A stretch of DNA of 64,000 nucleotides from Alternaria dauci (lineage: Eukaryota; Ascomycota; Dothideomycetes; Pleosporales; Pleosporaceae): positions 62,001 through 126,000 of the forward strand of contig NC_091273.1 of the NCBI RefSeq assembly GCF_042100115.1, given 5' to 3'. Every line of letters begins with the position of its first letter. Position 1 is the stretch's first letter. Positions 1 to 11,772 of the stretch are shown here, in pieces. The notes under the pieces are model-generated. The model worked only from the letters and a program-made list of their open reading frames with translations, was not told the DNA's origin and did no database searches. The position numbers and the translations under genes are program-made.

Positions 1-240
1 CATAGTGTTATAGAAAAACGAGTGACAGAGACCAGGGTGAATGCAGTGTTGGAGGCGGGAGTGATCGAACATTGGCGATATTCTCCGATTAAGTAGCAAC
101 AGGAGATGCGATTGATCGATCTTGCTAGTATAGCCTCAGCATAATCGACATAACTCCTGAATGCATTTCCAGGTGACTGCTCGGAAAACATGATCACGAC
201 AGGAGATACGACGTATTGCGCTAATTGGCTACGTATTGCC

Positions 241-1215
241 CTAAGACTGCGCTAGTATCTCATTCGGCCATTCGAGCCACCCTTTCCAGAAGCTACCGAG
301 GAACCTAGAGATCTCCTCGATCAGAATTTTGCCGACATTGCCAACAAGCCACATCCATCGCCGACGATGCAGAAGGACCGCGTCATGAGCGAGGATGATC
401 AGTGCTTCCGGCTTTCGCATGGATAGGTGATTCATGAAGTCGCTGGACAGATTGATAGGCCAAACCCAGATCAAGCCGGAAGAATGCGGTCCACTCTGAA
501 TCATTTCAGTCTGGTAAACAAGCTCCAGTTGAGATACAGCCGTGTGGCAGGTTGATCGGCACTCCTCACGCATATCTACTTGGCCCAGCAAGTTGGATAA
601 ACGATTGGCTACAACCTCAGCAACATCATTGTGCGAAGATGATGCAAGGTTAACTGAGTCCTCGGCGCGTTGGAAATAGGAAGAGAAGCTGGTCTGTTTC
701 AGGAATTGCCAGGACTGCGATGTGATAGCACGAACCCCACGATGCAAGTTCATGTACGTGATGAAGCTGTCTAGGATGTCGCCTGCGCTAGCGTCCGCGG
801 TTACGGCGATTTCACTCAGCGCATACAGGCCTGTGAAGCTGGAGAATACCAACATAGGGACGCAATTTTCTACTGTAAGCTCAATAAGTGTATCGTTGAA
901 CGAGCTCAAGACTTGAGTCTGGAAGGCCCTTGCTTGCTCACGTAAAACATCTGCTCCAGCCGCATTCATGTAGCTCATGTGCATAGCAGATAGGGCTAGC
1001 AGCTGGTACACAACGTATGGCTTGGATAATAGGACCGGCATCAAGGTACGTGCCTGTTCTCGATCAACAGCGTCTTTTTCTTCGAGGCTTGGCAGGGTCT
1101 CGAAGATGAAATGACTGAACAACTGCACATGGCGCAGGTTGAGTGAAAGATCTGATGCTTGAAACGATGACGGTATTGGAGACAGGTAATCCAAATTGAC
1201 CGATGGCGTTGCTGA
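241..1215 (-). CDS. C-terminal part of a fungal-specific transcription factor-like protein
   Basis: About 325 codons stay open on the minus strand, starting right after a plausible splice acceptor (CTTAG at 1216-1220 read in reverse) and ending at a TAG at 241-243. The helical, leucine-rich text (LLALSAMHMSYMN, then VENCVPMLVFSSFTGLYAL) resembles the middle and C-terminal region of Zn2Cys6 factors of the Upc2/sterol-uptake type. No ATG opens the frame; the first internal methionine is about 60 residues in. No Cys6 zinc cluster is seen in the roughly 400 bases upstream, so the DNA-binding half is missing, lies behind an intron I could not find, or has been lost. The family call rests on composition and pattern, not on a diagnostic motif. 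Confidence 0.5.
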   Translation of the reverse strand, partial: SATPSVNLDYLSPIPSSFQASDLSLNLRHVQLFSHFIFETLPSLEEKDAVDREQARTLMPVLLSKPYVVYQLLALSAMHMSYMNAAGADVLREQARAFQTQVLSSFNDTLIELTVENCVPMLVFSSFTGLYALSEIAVTADASAGDILDSFITYMNLHRGVRAITSQSWQFLKQTSFSSYFQRAEDSVNLASSSHNDVAEVVANRLSNLLGQVDMREECRSTCHTAVSQLELVYQTEMIQSGPHSSGLIWVWPINLSSDFMNHLSMRKPEALIILAHDAVLLHRRRWMWLVGNVGKILIEEISRFLGSFWKGWLEWPNEILAQS

Positions 1216-1612
1216 CTAAGCATACACTAGCTTAGCGTCGTCAGAGCTCGGAGCTTGGAACTCGGCAGCAAGCTCGGCGAGATTTTCCCTTTCCATCTTC
1301 AATTTGTCGCATCAGCCTTGTCTCTACAGATGGGTCTCTTATGCGTTACCATTTATACGTCGTATAGCGAACACGACGTATCCCTCTTGCCGCTTTTGTG
1401 CCACGATGAATTTGCTCCCGCTTGAGCCTTCTCTGTTTGCGTCTTGTCGCAACGATTCGACTACGCCTTCTTGAAGCAAGATACGGCGTATCTGAAAAAG
1501 TACCTAGGTACGCGGTGAACGCTATGCCTTCACGTTCGTAAGTGCAGTAAGCCTGTGGAGTACAAAGATTTCACCTTGTCGCGATGTCACCACCGGCTTG
1601 ATATCCTAGCGA
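1216..1612. other. Intergenic stretch between two 5'-incomplete genes
   Basis: This separates the transcription-factor-like exon (minus) from the RTA1-like gene (plus). All frames were read for a zinc-cluster exon on the minus strand and for the missing RTA1 N-terminus on the plus strand; neither was found. A GTAAGT donor at 1538 pairs with a TAG acceptor at 1607-1609, but the frame upstream of it is closed. Confidence 0.5.
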
Positions 1613-2367
1613 ATGTTCCAGACCAAGACTTGGTTCTGCACGCCGTTCGTGGTTGGAGGCTTTTGTAAATTCATCCCTGCATTTCTGATCCCGTTCTTTG
1701 CACCAGCTAACACTTCCTCGCAGTAGAATTCGCCGGTTACTGCGCAAGAGCCTCCGCTCACAACAAGACCGGTAAAATCATGCCATCCGCCGTACAAAAC
1801 GTCTTCATCCTACTTGGCCCCGCTTTCTTCGCTGCATCGATCTATATGTGTCTGAGTCGCATCATTCGCAGTATCCAGGCCGACCATCTTTCCGTGATCG
1901 AGCCTCGGAAGTTTACAAAGATATTCGTGACGGGTGACGTTATCTCCATCCTGATTCAGGGAGGCGCCTCTGGCTTGATGGTTACCGGTACGCACGCAAA
2001 GCTCGGAGAAGGCATCGTGATCGGTGGTCTACTTGTTCAAGTGATCATGTTCGCACTGTTTGCAGTCACAGGAGTCATTTTTCGGAACCGCATCCGCCAA
2101 CATCCCACGCCTGGGTCCAACACTATCGACATTCCTTGGAGGAAGAGTTTGCGCATGCTGTTCATTGTCTGCGCCCTCATAATGGTCAGATCCGTCTTTC
2201 GCGTCGTGGAGTACGCTACCGGCAACGATGGGTATCTTCTCAGACATGAATGGACTATGTACACTTTCGACTCAGTTCCAATGTTCGCAGTTACGGTCCT
2301 GTACTACTTATGGTACGCCACCATAATAGTTGACATGAAAATCGAGTTGCAAAGCATTCCCGTGTAG
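1613..2367 (+). CDS. RTA1-like multi-spanning membrane protein, 5' end incomplete
   Basis: Exons 1613-1664 and 1724-2367, joined over a 59-base intron with a GCTAAC branch site, give a protein of about 231 residues. The joined text VVGGFLEFAGYCAR followed by NVFILLGPAFFAASIYM is the typical helix 2-3 region of RTA1 family proteins (lipid-translocating or drug-resistance associated membrane proteins). About five hydrophobic helices are visible where the family has seven; the first one or two should lie upstream of 1613, and no open frame encodes them. ATG 1613 may therefore be an internal methionine, and the gene may be 5'-truncated. It converges with the FAD monooxygenase, 31 bases between stops. 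Family call is good; integrity is uncertain. Confidence 0.7.
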
Positions 2368-2398
2368 TGTACAGCACGGCGACTCGATCGCTCAGGGA

Positions 2399-3702
2399 CT
2401 ACTGAACGGTCTTCAGATCGTCGGATATATCGTAATCCCAAATCCAATCCATCCTCGATAGCGCATTGCTTCGCAAAGCTTCTAGGTCATCACCAACACC
2501 TTCTCCTTCAAATTCCCACAGCTTACCAGCCTCCTTGCTTGTCGCCACCAGCTTTTGACTGCGCGGTCTTCGGACCGCATCGTACGCATGGAAGGCATGT
2601 TTGAGCTGTTCCTTCTGATGACATGCTGATAATAGCTCGCTGAGCACGTAGACATCCTCGATGCACATGCCAGCACCAGAACCTTGCTGTGGCGTTGAGG
2701 CGTGTGCAGCATCTCCGACAAGGCAGATCAAAGGCTTGGTGGTGTAGTAGGTTGCTGCAGGAAGGTGGTAGAACAGCGCCCATATGTCTGGCTTCTGCAT
2801 GTTCTCTATAATCTTTCGCGCGGCGGGTATGAAGTGTTTGAAGTCTTCCATCATCTCGTCGCGAGACGTCTGCACCACCCAGTTCTTGTCCTCCCAAGTC
2901 GGTCGCGAGGCGAATGCGACAACTGTAATCGCATTAGCTAGGCACGTTGAGATGTCTGTATCAACTTGCCATTGAAGAGCGTCCCATTGGCAATAGGAAA
3001 GTGAAGTATATGCGAGGAATAGCCAAGCCACATCTGCGGCGACCTCGATATATCTTCCCCTAAGATCTCGACTGCCTTCGCCATAGGAAACAACCCACGA
3101 TACGCATACTTGCCCGAAAAGACCGCCTTCGCTTCGGGTACATCGCCCAGCACGATCTGTCTGACGCGCGATTTGATGCCGTCGGTTCCCAATACAGCGC
3201 TGTGTTGTGCGACAGACATGTCAGCAAAATGTAGTACCGCATCTCCGGATCCATCGGTTGCTTCAGTAACATTAATTAACCTCTTCTTGAATTGTGCGAT
3301 GCCTTCTGGAACCAGTTTGACAAGCTCATCGAGGAACTGCGCACGATGAACTCCTCCATTAGGTCCCTCTCGCGCCGGTATAGTGAACAATTCTTTCCCC
3401 AGCTCAACACCCTTCTTCCTATCATCTCCCACTCTTGCTGTAAACCACACCGGCGGATCCGTGTCGACGTTTCCTTTGTTGCATTTGATGAACGCAGCCT
3501 CGATGCGCGGGTCAATCAGGCCCATCGTGCGGACCATGACTGGCGAGAATCCAACACCAGCGCCGATCTCGCCAAAGGATGCAGCGGACTCATACAGCGT
3601 TATCTTCAGGTGTGGGCATTTTGTGAGAAGCGCAATGGTCAGCGTCAGGCCTGCAATACCGCCACCCACTATCGCGATGCTCAGAGGTCTCTGCTCAACC
3701 AT
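2399..3702 (-). CDS. FAD-dependent aromatic-ring monooxygenase (salicylate hydroxylase-like)
   Basis: Exons 3702-2970 and 2922-2399 give 418 residues. The N-terminus has the dinucleotide-binding motif GGGIAGL (near residue 13), the middle has a DG motif (GTDGIKSR) and the C-terminal half has the GD motif with flanking residues (LVGDAAHASTPQQGSGAG), the three signatures of class A flavoprotein hydroxylases. These enzymes use FAD, NAD(P)H and O2 to hydroxylate aromatic or polyketide substrates. The 47-base intron (2923-2969) starts with GCAAGT and ends with ACAG: a GC-AG intron. It is needed to join GTLFN to VVAFASRP in frame. ATG 3702 is preferred over 3759 because the Rossmann fold starts right after it. 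Substrate unknown. Confidence 0.88.
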
Positions 3703-4285
3703 GACGGTAAACCTGGTGTTGGTGTGCGTTTCTCGGTGCAGCAACGGCTCAATGTACAATGTTCGGAAGCAGGGGCGATCAAAGGACTTGGAACGCGACT
3801 AGATTCTTGTCAAGTAGCCTGCAACTGTCCTCGCGGTGATTTAGTTGCTTTAGCATGTACTGGTTGATGTAAGGCGTTCCACCGGGCGTGCGTGGGGCGA
3901 GTGCTTACTCGCAGATTCGCGGATCCGACACCGGAAAAAGACGCTGTCGAATAAGCCCGGGCAGGCGGCAAGACTTGCACCGAGCCCCGCCGCTGGGCCA
4001 ATAGCTTATTTCGCACTCAGAACTGATTTTCTGGCTCCGCAGCTGGCGAGGCATCGGAAATTACTCTAACGCTAAAAGGATTTTGGAGTGGATATGCGAG
4101 ACATGTCGCACTCTGTAGTAAAGGCCAACCCTTAACGCAGAGGAATTGACGGAAGCAATGTGATCTCCACACTGTTTTCAAATATGTTTATTCAAAATGG
4201 CTTGAGCGATAGACACGCGCAAGATTTCAGGAAAACTTGAGGTTTCGATTGCATTACAGATAGTATCGGACTCCAGAGATCAGGT
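3703..4285. other. Intergenic region, nothing recognised
   Basis: About 580 bases between the monooxygenase 5' end and the 3' end of the rhodopsin-domain gene. It should contain the monooxygenase promoter. No convincing open frame, repeat or RNA gene was seen. Confidence 0.5.
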
Positions 4286-5590
4286 TCAGTGAGAACCCCT
4301 CACGACCTCGACATCATGTGTCACAGTGATGCCCTGAGATACAAGATGTTCACTATTGGTGCTGTTGCTACGTCGCGGTTGCGATGTGACATGCACTCCC
4401 GGCTTGGTGTCTTCGATGATACGCTCTTGACTCTCACTCGGACTGATGTCGCCCAAAGTCTCAAGCTTGCCTCTTGCACCGCTGCGCATCCCTCCCATGG
4501 CGAATGTATCCTGATGTGCGTGCCCAGTGCGTGGCCGCGAGATCCCTAGACCGACACCATTGGATCCGTTGTACGGCTGGTATGCTCCACTGGTTCCCTT
4601 GCTGCTGCGCCACTTCTTTGGCCACAGTTTTCCGATACTCTGGCGTAAGCTTAACAAGCAAGCGGTTATAACTCCCATTGCGGCCTCGATAAAGCTCCAG
4701 AGATTCGTGGGTGGAGATTGCCAGGTAGGCTCGGTTGCTCTTAGGCTCCCGGGCAGCGTAGACATCCGGAGCGCTGTAGTCAAGCAGATGAAGAAGCCCA
4801 TTGAGAAAAGAACCATGAGGCCGATGCGCGATCCTGTCGACATGTTCAAGCCCAAGATGACGGGCATTGGAAGAATGAAGATTGCAAGATCAGTGAGGAG
4901 GTTCAGGATAGCATTCGTCCAGCTTCAAAAGATGTCAGTGATAGCTTGGCGGTCTTTGGGGGATGACATACCGATGCCAGAAGAAGTTGATGCATGTTCC
5001 TGGTATCGTTCGGTTGTAGACGCGAGGTACCGGCGTGCATTGAAAAATGCAGACAAAGACGTATGAAACGGTCCAGATCACTGAAATTGCTCCCAGTGCA
5101 ATGCATGCCTGCCGAAATCGTTTCAAAGCAAACACACGGTAATACAAAGCCAGGAACGCCATCTTGTTAAAGCCGTTGGTGAGCGTATAGAACGATTGTG
5201 TCAACCAGAAACTCTATGGCCATGATGTCAGCACATGACGCTGAAGATGTGCTTTATCATTTGCTAACCTTCAGTGCTTCCGTAGGATTTCCTCCAGTCT
5301 TGATGACGTCCACCAAATGCAATCCAAATCCATACTTTGTGGACCTAAAAATGAATGCTGCCAAGAGAACGAGCCAAACCTTCAAAGATAAGCCACAAGT
5401 ACTTGCGAGTTTTCAGCAGTTTTGTACTTACATTTGCTGTGATTACAAAGACATCTTCCAAACCTAGCCATCCTCTGCTTGTGATTGTGTTCGTGATGCG
5501 CCAAACCAATAGCAATGTCGAGATGACTGTCAATGTCACCGTCACCCACTGCAGATCTCGTTGTTGCCCTTCGTAGGCGGAAAATATCAT
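4286..5590 (-). CDS. Fungal rhodopsin-domain integral membrane protein (Pth11-like group)
   Basis: Four exons (5590-5432, 5379-5269, 5213-4972, 4922-4286) give 382 residues. All three introns (52, 55 and 49 bases) have GT-AG borders and restore the frame. The protein starts with a hydrophobic helix (TVTLTVISTLLLVWRI), then GLEDVFVITANVWLVLLAAF, a loop with KYGFGLHLVDV, a helix pair around TQSFYTLTNGFNKMAFLALYYRVF, and a CINFFWHRWTNAILNLLTD segment: the layout of the fungal seven-helix family often called integral membrane or Pth11-like proteins. The last 120 residues are a hydrophilic Ser/Gly/Arg-rich cytoplasmic tail, as is usual there. Some relatives act in surface sensing; no ligand can be inferred here. 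The gene appears intact. Confidence 0.85.
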
Positions 5591-7029
5591 GGCACTTGCG
5601 TCGGCCTGACCGGCAATCTGATCGGGGGAGATGCGATCGCGAAGCTATGAATTCAGTGGCATACTTATACTGAATTCCACTTTGTCTGTCAACGGGGCCG
5701 AACGCCATCCGCCTCAGGAGCCGATCCCGCGCGAATCTGTCATCCGCTCGCTCTCGTCCTTGTACTGTATTGCAAATGTCTCATCGCAAATCTTGCGAAT
5801 CCTTCTCGGTGGCATTTGCGGCCGTTACCAAGCCCGATTACGAAGGGGCTGAACGCCAGCAGCTCGACAAGTGTGCGTGACAGCCACAGGTAATTCTCTG
5901 ATGCAGCAAGAGTTGTGGCGGAGATTGTGCCTACTATCACCCGACAAGCCGTAGCCGCGATTCGCGATGAACTGTGTATGCGCCACGCTTGCGCACGTAA
6001 ATGGGTGAATGTCGGCGTACCCGCTTCGTCGTCCTGGAAGAGTATGGACAATTCGCGAGAGCGATAGGGCTGTTCAATCAAAAACTTGGCCAGTCTTGGC
6101 TCTGGCTTCCTTGTCGGTGTACTGGAAGAATATCGCATCGTGAGCAGATGGATAGCGATCCGGGCAGATCGATCAAGGCGATGCAATGATGCTGTTGTCG
6201 TCGTTCAGTCTGCCGATCAGTTGCGCAATGCTGACCGGTACCTAGCAGACTCCTGGTCCCCTTCATCCTGGAACTTTGAAATACTGGCCAATATGCGTGG
6301 CGCTCCCTCGGTGGTACTGTCGCGACATTGTCCCTGCACCGGGCGTGATATGATCAAGTAACACCGAGGCGAGGTCTGGAGCGTTGTGGGACGTTTGATT
6401 TTGCGGGCCGGGGCGTCGGGAAAAAGAAATGGCGCCTCCGAACACGCTAGTGTATTCACCTGCATAACACTAGCCTCAAGACAAGCCTCGTGCCGAAATT
6501 CTTCATATAACGATAGGTCCACAGTCCATGGTGTGTAGAACCGCGTCGCCAAGAATGCATGGATGGAGAATCATATCGGCAGTACCCAATGCCATTCAGT
6601 ACCGCACAATTACCACTCGCCCCATGTCGGAGACTTCTTTACGCGACGCTTCGGTCCGCTTAGCAGCCAATTGACATGTCATCGCAAGGCAGTTATGCTG
6701 ACGGATCCCGATAGAATGGCTGATCCTTCTCAACGATACGCTCCATTATCAGGCGATACCAAGAAGCTTCTATGATCCGTAGGATTGCACCTGAAGTTTT
6801 TTCTCGACTGGGATTTTCTCCGGCAGTCAGAGCGTGCAGGCGACGGTACCGGATGCCGCGAGGAGTTATATACTACCGGGCGTAAGTGTGTGACCCATTG
6901 TCTATCCTGCATCGTCCCTTGTCCTTGTTTATCTTGCATAGCAGCCAGCCTGGTGCTGATATTTGACGTCGTGCTGCCGCGCAGCAACCTTACCTCTCTA
7001 TCCAACGTCGTTGTTTCTTCCTTTCCAGC
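5591..7029. other. 1.4-kb stretch without a supported gene
   Basis: Several open frames of 60-150 codons occur on both strands, the longest on the minus strand at 5740-6186, but none has recognisable motifs, helices or splice structure, and their composition is like translated noncoding DNA. The part near 6300-6440 shares 17 identical bases and weaker flanking similarity with 23160-23300 (reverse strand), which suggests a decayed mobile element. The last 200 bases should hold the MFS promoter (TATATAC near 6867). Confidence 0.5.
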
Positions 7030-8716
7030 ATGGCAGACTCCAACTACGTCGAGAAAGGCGCGTACGTCCAAGACTTACCGGTATCCTCAGCAGGCTCAAG
7101 CACCGAGCATGGCTTCGATCGCGCTGCCGAACGGCGACTCATCCGAAAGTTGGATCTGCGAATCTTGCCCGTACTCTGGATCTTGTATCTTGTCAATTTT
7201 ATCGACCGGTAGGCCCAAACTAGCCTTCTCACTGCCCTCAGGACCATACTGACTTACGTTACAAGAGCCAATATCGGTAATGCGAAGATCCAAGGCATGG
7301 AGAAAGAGCTGAACCTCATTGGCCAGCGCTTCAACATCGCAGTCTGGGTCTTCAACCTCGGATACTTGGTCGCCGGTATACCGTTGCAGATTGCATTCAA
7401 AAAGTATGGACCGAAGAGTCTCTGTGTGATGATGTTCTGCTGGGGCATTACTGTCATCGGATGCGGGCTCGTCAAGCGATGGGAACAACTGGTCGTCTGC
7501 CGTCTCCTTGAAGGCATCGCCGAGTCGGCCTACATCTCTGGAGCAGCCTACTTGATCGGCGCATACTACTCGAAGCGCGAGTACCTGACACGCTACGTCT
7601 TTTTCTGCACGGCTGGCATCATTGCGGGCGCGATCAACGGGTTCCTCTCATCGCTCATTGCCAAGATGGATGGGACCGCCGGGTACGGAGCATGGCGGTG
7701 GTAAGTCCACTTCCAAGCTTGTCATCAGAATGCAGCAACTGATCTATCTTATCAGGATCTTCATCATCGAAGGCTGCGTCACAATCTTCGTCAGCATAGT
7801 ATGCTGGCCTGTTGTTCCTCCATTTCCAGAGAATTGCACCTTCCTATCACCGGAAGATAAGGCGTTCATGCTGGCTCGCATCCAAGCCGACGGCGGCCAT
7901 GTGTCTGACGACGAGATCTCATTCAAAAAAGCGCTGCATTATTTGAAGGATTGGAAAATATGGGCTGGGTAAGAATGTAACCCTCAACCTATGTTGCGCG
8001 ACTAACATTCCGCAAGTGTCGCAATGAATCTCGGTGTCACCGAAAATGCAAACTCACTGTCCAACTTCCAGCCAACGATTCTCAAAGGACTTGGCTACAC
8101 GGCAACACAAGCGCAGGGTAAGCTTTCACTGCACGAAATGTATATGAGACATATACTGACCTTGTGCCTCCAACTTACAGTTCACACCATTCCTGTATAC
8201 CTCGTCGGCGCTGCCTTCTCCGTTGTCTTCGCCTACATGTCTGAGTGGTTGAACCGACGCTACCTCTTCTACGTTTTAGGCTGGGCCGTCCTCGCGTGCG
8301 GTCTGATTGTGGAGATCGTATACCCGTCCGACCCCAAGGTGCGCTACATGGGCATGTTCTTCATTGCCTCTGGCTGTTATCTCGCGATGCCGATATCTAT
8401 CATTTGGGTGTCAATGAACTGCGGATCGGGGTATAAACGCGCTGTGGCTATCGCGGCCATCATCAACTTCGGTACTGCTGGAGCTTTTGTGAGCTCAAAC
8501 GTCTTCTTATTCAAGGAGGCGCCTCGGTTTCGTACTGGATTTAGTACCGGTCTGGGGTTAGCATGTATGGGTGTCGTGGCTGCGACGATCACTTGGTTCG
8601 GTTGTAAGAGGGAGAACAAGAGACGTGACGAGGCAAGGATTCAGATGCCAGAGGTGCTTGACCAGAGCATGAAGGAACTGGGTGATGAGCATCCGGACTA
8701 TCGTTTCGTGTTGTAG
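7030..8716 (+). CDS. MFS transporter of the anion:cation symporter (Dal5/allantoate permease-like) family
   Basis: Five exons (7030-7208, 7266-7700, 7756-7968, 8017-8117, 8181-8716) give 487 residues; all four introns are GT-AG and 48-63 bases long. The N-terminal RKLDLRILPVLWILYLVNFIDRANIGNAKIQGM is the family hallmark (first helix followed by the RANIGNA motif). Later text includes GRF-like helix 2 (FNIAVWVFNLGYLVAGIPLQI), the AYISGAAYLIGAYYSKREYLTRY loop and YKRAVAIAAIINFGTAGAFVSSNVF. Members move small organic anions such as allantoate, nicotinate or vitamins across the plasma membrane with protons. The reading frame is undamaged from start to stop. The substrate cannot be told from sequence. 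Confidence 0.88.
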
Positions 8717-9781
8717 GGGAGCGCGCGACGGACAGCGGGCAAGATACTTAGCCCTTCATGTCAAATATCTGAGGGAATGATAAGCCACCGTAGCACGCTA
8801 TAGGAGAGAAAAGTCGAACAACTTACTAGGCAACTACATGGTCAGGATTTCATCCTCATCCATATATCAATCCTCTAAAAGGCTACTACAGGGAGGGTCA
8901 TCAATCTTCTCTAATGTCGCGATACTCTATCTAGTCAACTACGGAGGTGGCGTTCGGCCTTTCTCTTATGTGGTGTGCGAAGCGCAATGAGGTTGTTCTT
9001 ATTATAGGTTGCCCGGGTAAACACCCGCATGTTAATGCTAAAACCATAAGATTGCGCGATGCGTGTCTGGGTTAAATCATGTATCTAATCATGCGTCTAC
9101 GATAGGTTTTCAACTTAGCCCTGTAGTGTACCTAACTTCCCTTACGAGCCCGGCTGAATGATAAGACACTTGGACGCTATGCTAGAGATATCGTAGTACT
9201 AGAGTACTTGTCCAGTTCAAGCACCAGGTCCACAATGCTCGTATAATTACAGTAGATGAGGCCAGATACCACTATCCACTATCTTACCTGATAAGGATTC
9301 TCGGACAAAAAACTGCTAGTAGAAGGCGATAGAGAACATTAAATCTTTGCATACTAAAGACTATCTGTCTGTAAGCCAAGCCCTTACGAACTACATTTAT
9401 GACGAACCTTGCTTCTCCTGCAGCGAGCTCTTGCGAGGGTGTGTATTTGTCTTAGTCTCCTAGTGGAGGTCTTATGTAGCAGTAATCATTCGGTCAACGA
9501 GCGCTTATGAGCTGCATTACCGGTGAACTCGAATGTCTTAAGGCAAGCTCTTGCGAAGTTTGATCTCTGCAAGTGAAGAAGAAAATGTGAATAGAGACTG
9601 ATATCGATCCTGGTTCGCCACGGCCTGACCCTATGATTGCGCCAGGCATCGTATTTTATGGAAGGCCAACTACCTCTGTTGACAAAGCGCAGCCAAGAGC
9701 TGCAAGAAGTAAGAAGCACGCTGTGGTCTCCTCACAAAAACCAGTCCCCCCAAGAAGCCTACTCGCCACACCCCCTGTCGA
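8717..9781. other. 1.06-kb non-coding stretch with degenerate short repeats
   Basis: No gene is supported. It holds scattered copies of a short motif also seen at 13.6 and 19.8 kb: CTAGGCAACTACATGG at 8826-8841 and a diverged copy CTAGTCAACTACGG near 8930. Two near-copies of AGCTCTTGCGA lie about 120 bases apart near 9426 and 9547. This looks like old transposon debris. Confidence 0.45.
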
Positions 9782-11434
9782 CTACATTTCCATATCCTCA
9801 TCCTCATCAGCATCATCAGTGACAATCGATGTCTCCAACATATCCCTGTGCGTCTTCTGGAGCATGCTCATGTAGTTCTCCATCATACCCTCCGTTACAG
9901 TGTACTTTGCAAGCAACTCCTTAACCATGTATCGGGAGGTCTGCAGGAGGAACTCTTTCGCAGACTCCCTGTCTGATGACTGCGCAACATTCTCCCACAT
10001 CTGATGAAGGTCCTCGCCTGACATCGTGGCCCCATGGAAGTCGACCAGATCGGGCAAGGAAGCTTGGTGTGCGTCCAGTATGGCTTGCATCATTCTGACG
10101 TGATCTTCCAACCACATCCCAAGTTCAGTGGACACACTCCTGAACTTCGGTGGCGGGCTCTCGGTATCTTGGTGAAACAGAAGAGAGACTCTTGCTATTG
10201 CCTCCTTGCAACTTTCAATGGTTCCGTCCTCCGAATGGTATTGTTGATACACCATGAATAGGCCAAGGCTCGCTTTCAACTTGCCGTATGTAATGCGGGT
10301 CTGGGTCTTTCGGAGGTACGTGCCGTATTCGAAGACCGTGTGAGGTGTGAGATGCCCGTTCTGAGCAAAGTCGGGAAACATGTCCTGTTGTTAATCAGTA
10401 CATTATTCACCGGTAATACTAGCGAGACGTACCTCAAGCCACACTTGAGCGCTGGTGGCCGAGGCTTGGTCAAAGGTGGCGTCCAGTTCCATGAGGCGAT
10501 GGATGGCAATATGCTGTGCGGTCTCGGTGCCCCTAGAATGCTTGTTCGCATCTTGGACGGCGCGCTCAATCTGATCAAGTAACCACTGCTTGCCAGTGCT
10601 GCCGTACTGATTGATGATTCCTTGGATGTTGAAGATGTTTCCGAGTTCGGCGGGGACCTCCACGGACGATGTGTCCTTAGCAGGCCGGGACTCACGGTTG
10701 TCGAGGGAGTCGTTGAGAGTTTCGCCGAGGTATGCCTTGATGTTCTGGTTCCAGCCCCTGATGCGATCCTGAACACCAGTCATAGAGTCTGACCGGCACT
10801 CATGAACGAAGAATACGTCTTCGGCGGGTACAGGGAATGGTTTGCAAAGCTGATAAAAGTGAGCAAATTTACCCTGTGAAATAGACATACTGTAGGCTTA
10901 CCATGGTATTGGAGTCACGATTGACCAACTCGTACAGTTGCAGCTTGCCTTGCATGCAGTTGAACTTGACCTTGGCAGAATTAGCGGAAGTCCTGAGATG
11001 GGGTCCATGCTAAGTGTTCCACTTACCACGACGCGTGTCATGCCGCCTTCTCTTGTCCAAATAGGAAGTTTCGGAAACTTTGAAACACTATTGACTGAAG
11101 ATGATCGTGGAATCTTGATCTTGCGGAGGGCTTTGTACGCTTCTTGATCCTCAGGATTGCTGCCGATGTCTTTGAGGTCGTGTGCACGCAGCGCTCTCGC
11201 CTGGGCCGGTTTGAGTCCGACCCAAAGCGCGATGTTGTCCTTGTTGTCAATGTTGGTAACCATTTCTTCGGAAGACGTCTTGGTAACGTTCTTGGTGTCG
11301 CGGAATGTTTGGCTGGCTGAGGATCCCCAGTTCAAAGTCCGCAGTAGCTGGTGATCGGCCTTCTCTGGGGGCTTGATGCCGACAAGCGCATGACTGAACG
11401 CATATCGACGCTGAGTGGTTAGATGCGGTGCCAT
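9782..11434 (-). CDS. Unknown conserved-looking protein with acidic C-terminus
   Basis: Four exons (11434-11027, 10970-10902, 10849-10433, 10384-9782) give 498 residues. The introns are 56, 52 and 48 bases with GT-AG ends and each keeps the frame. The text is hydrophilic and helix-rich with no signal peptide or membrane segment: an N-terminal SHALVGIKPPEKADHQLLRTLNWG, a VKFNCMQGKLQLYELV strand-like segment, long charged helices (WLEDHVRMMQAILDAHQASL) and an acidic end (DDADEDEDMEM). I do not recognise a domain. It is divergently placed from 11773-12415, with 338 bases between the starts, and that protein also ends in an acidic tail; both may be nuclear, but this is inference only. Confidence 0.7.
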
Positions 11435-11772
11435 CTCTCAATGTCGAGCAGATTGAAGAGGTGTGTGTGTGGGGGGAGGAAGAGCAGATGGACGTGATGA
11501 TCGCAGTTTGAGAGTCTGTATGGGAAGGGAAATCGTCTGAGTTGGACGAGATTCCAGGTGAAGGCAGAGAAGGCGTCTTTGCTGGACGATAGACCAGGTG
11601 AAGGCGGCATAGTAGGCTGCGTGGGCCACTGGTGGACGCGCTAATGCGCATGAGTGTATAAACACTGGCCGTCTACTCTCCATCTTCAGACACCTCTTCA
11701 ACCTGCTCTCACTTTACATACACCTCTCCAATCTGCTTTCTTCTTCGACAAACTCCGTCAATCATCCACAAG
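11435..11772. promoter_or_regulatory. Shared divergent promoter region of two unknown genes
   Basis: This 338-base region lies between two divergent start codons. It contains internal near-repeats on the left (CCAGGTGAAGGC twice, near 11561 and 11597) and, on the right, pyrimidine-rich near-repeats (CTCTTCAACCTGCTCTC and CTCTCCAATCTGCTTTC) just upstream of 11773. CT-rich tracts ahead of starts are common in fungal promoters. No TATA box was recognised. Confidence 0.4.

Noticed and set aside
5740..6186. A 148-codon open frame on the minus strand
   Set aside because: No motif, helix pattern, splice structure or partner; the text looks like translated noncoding DNA.
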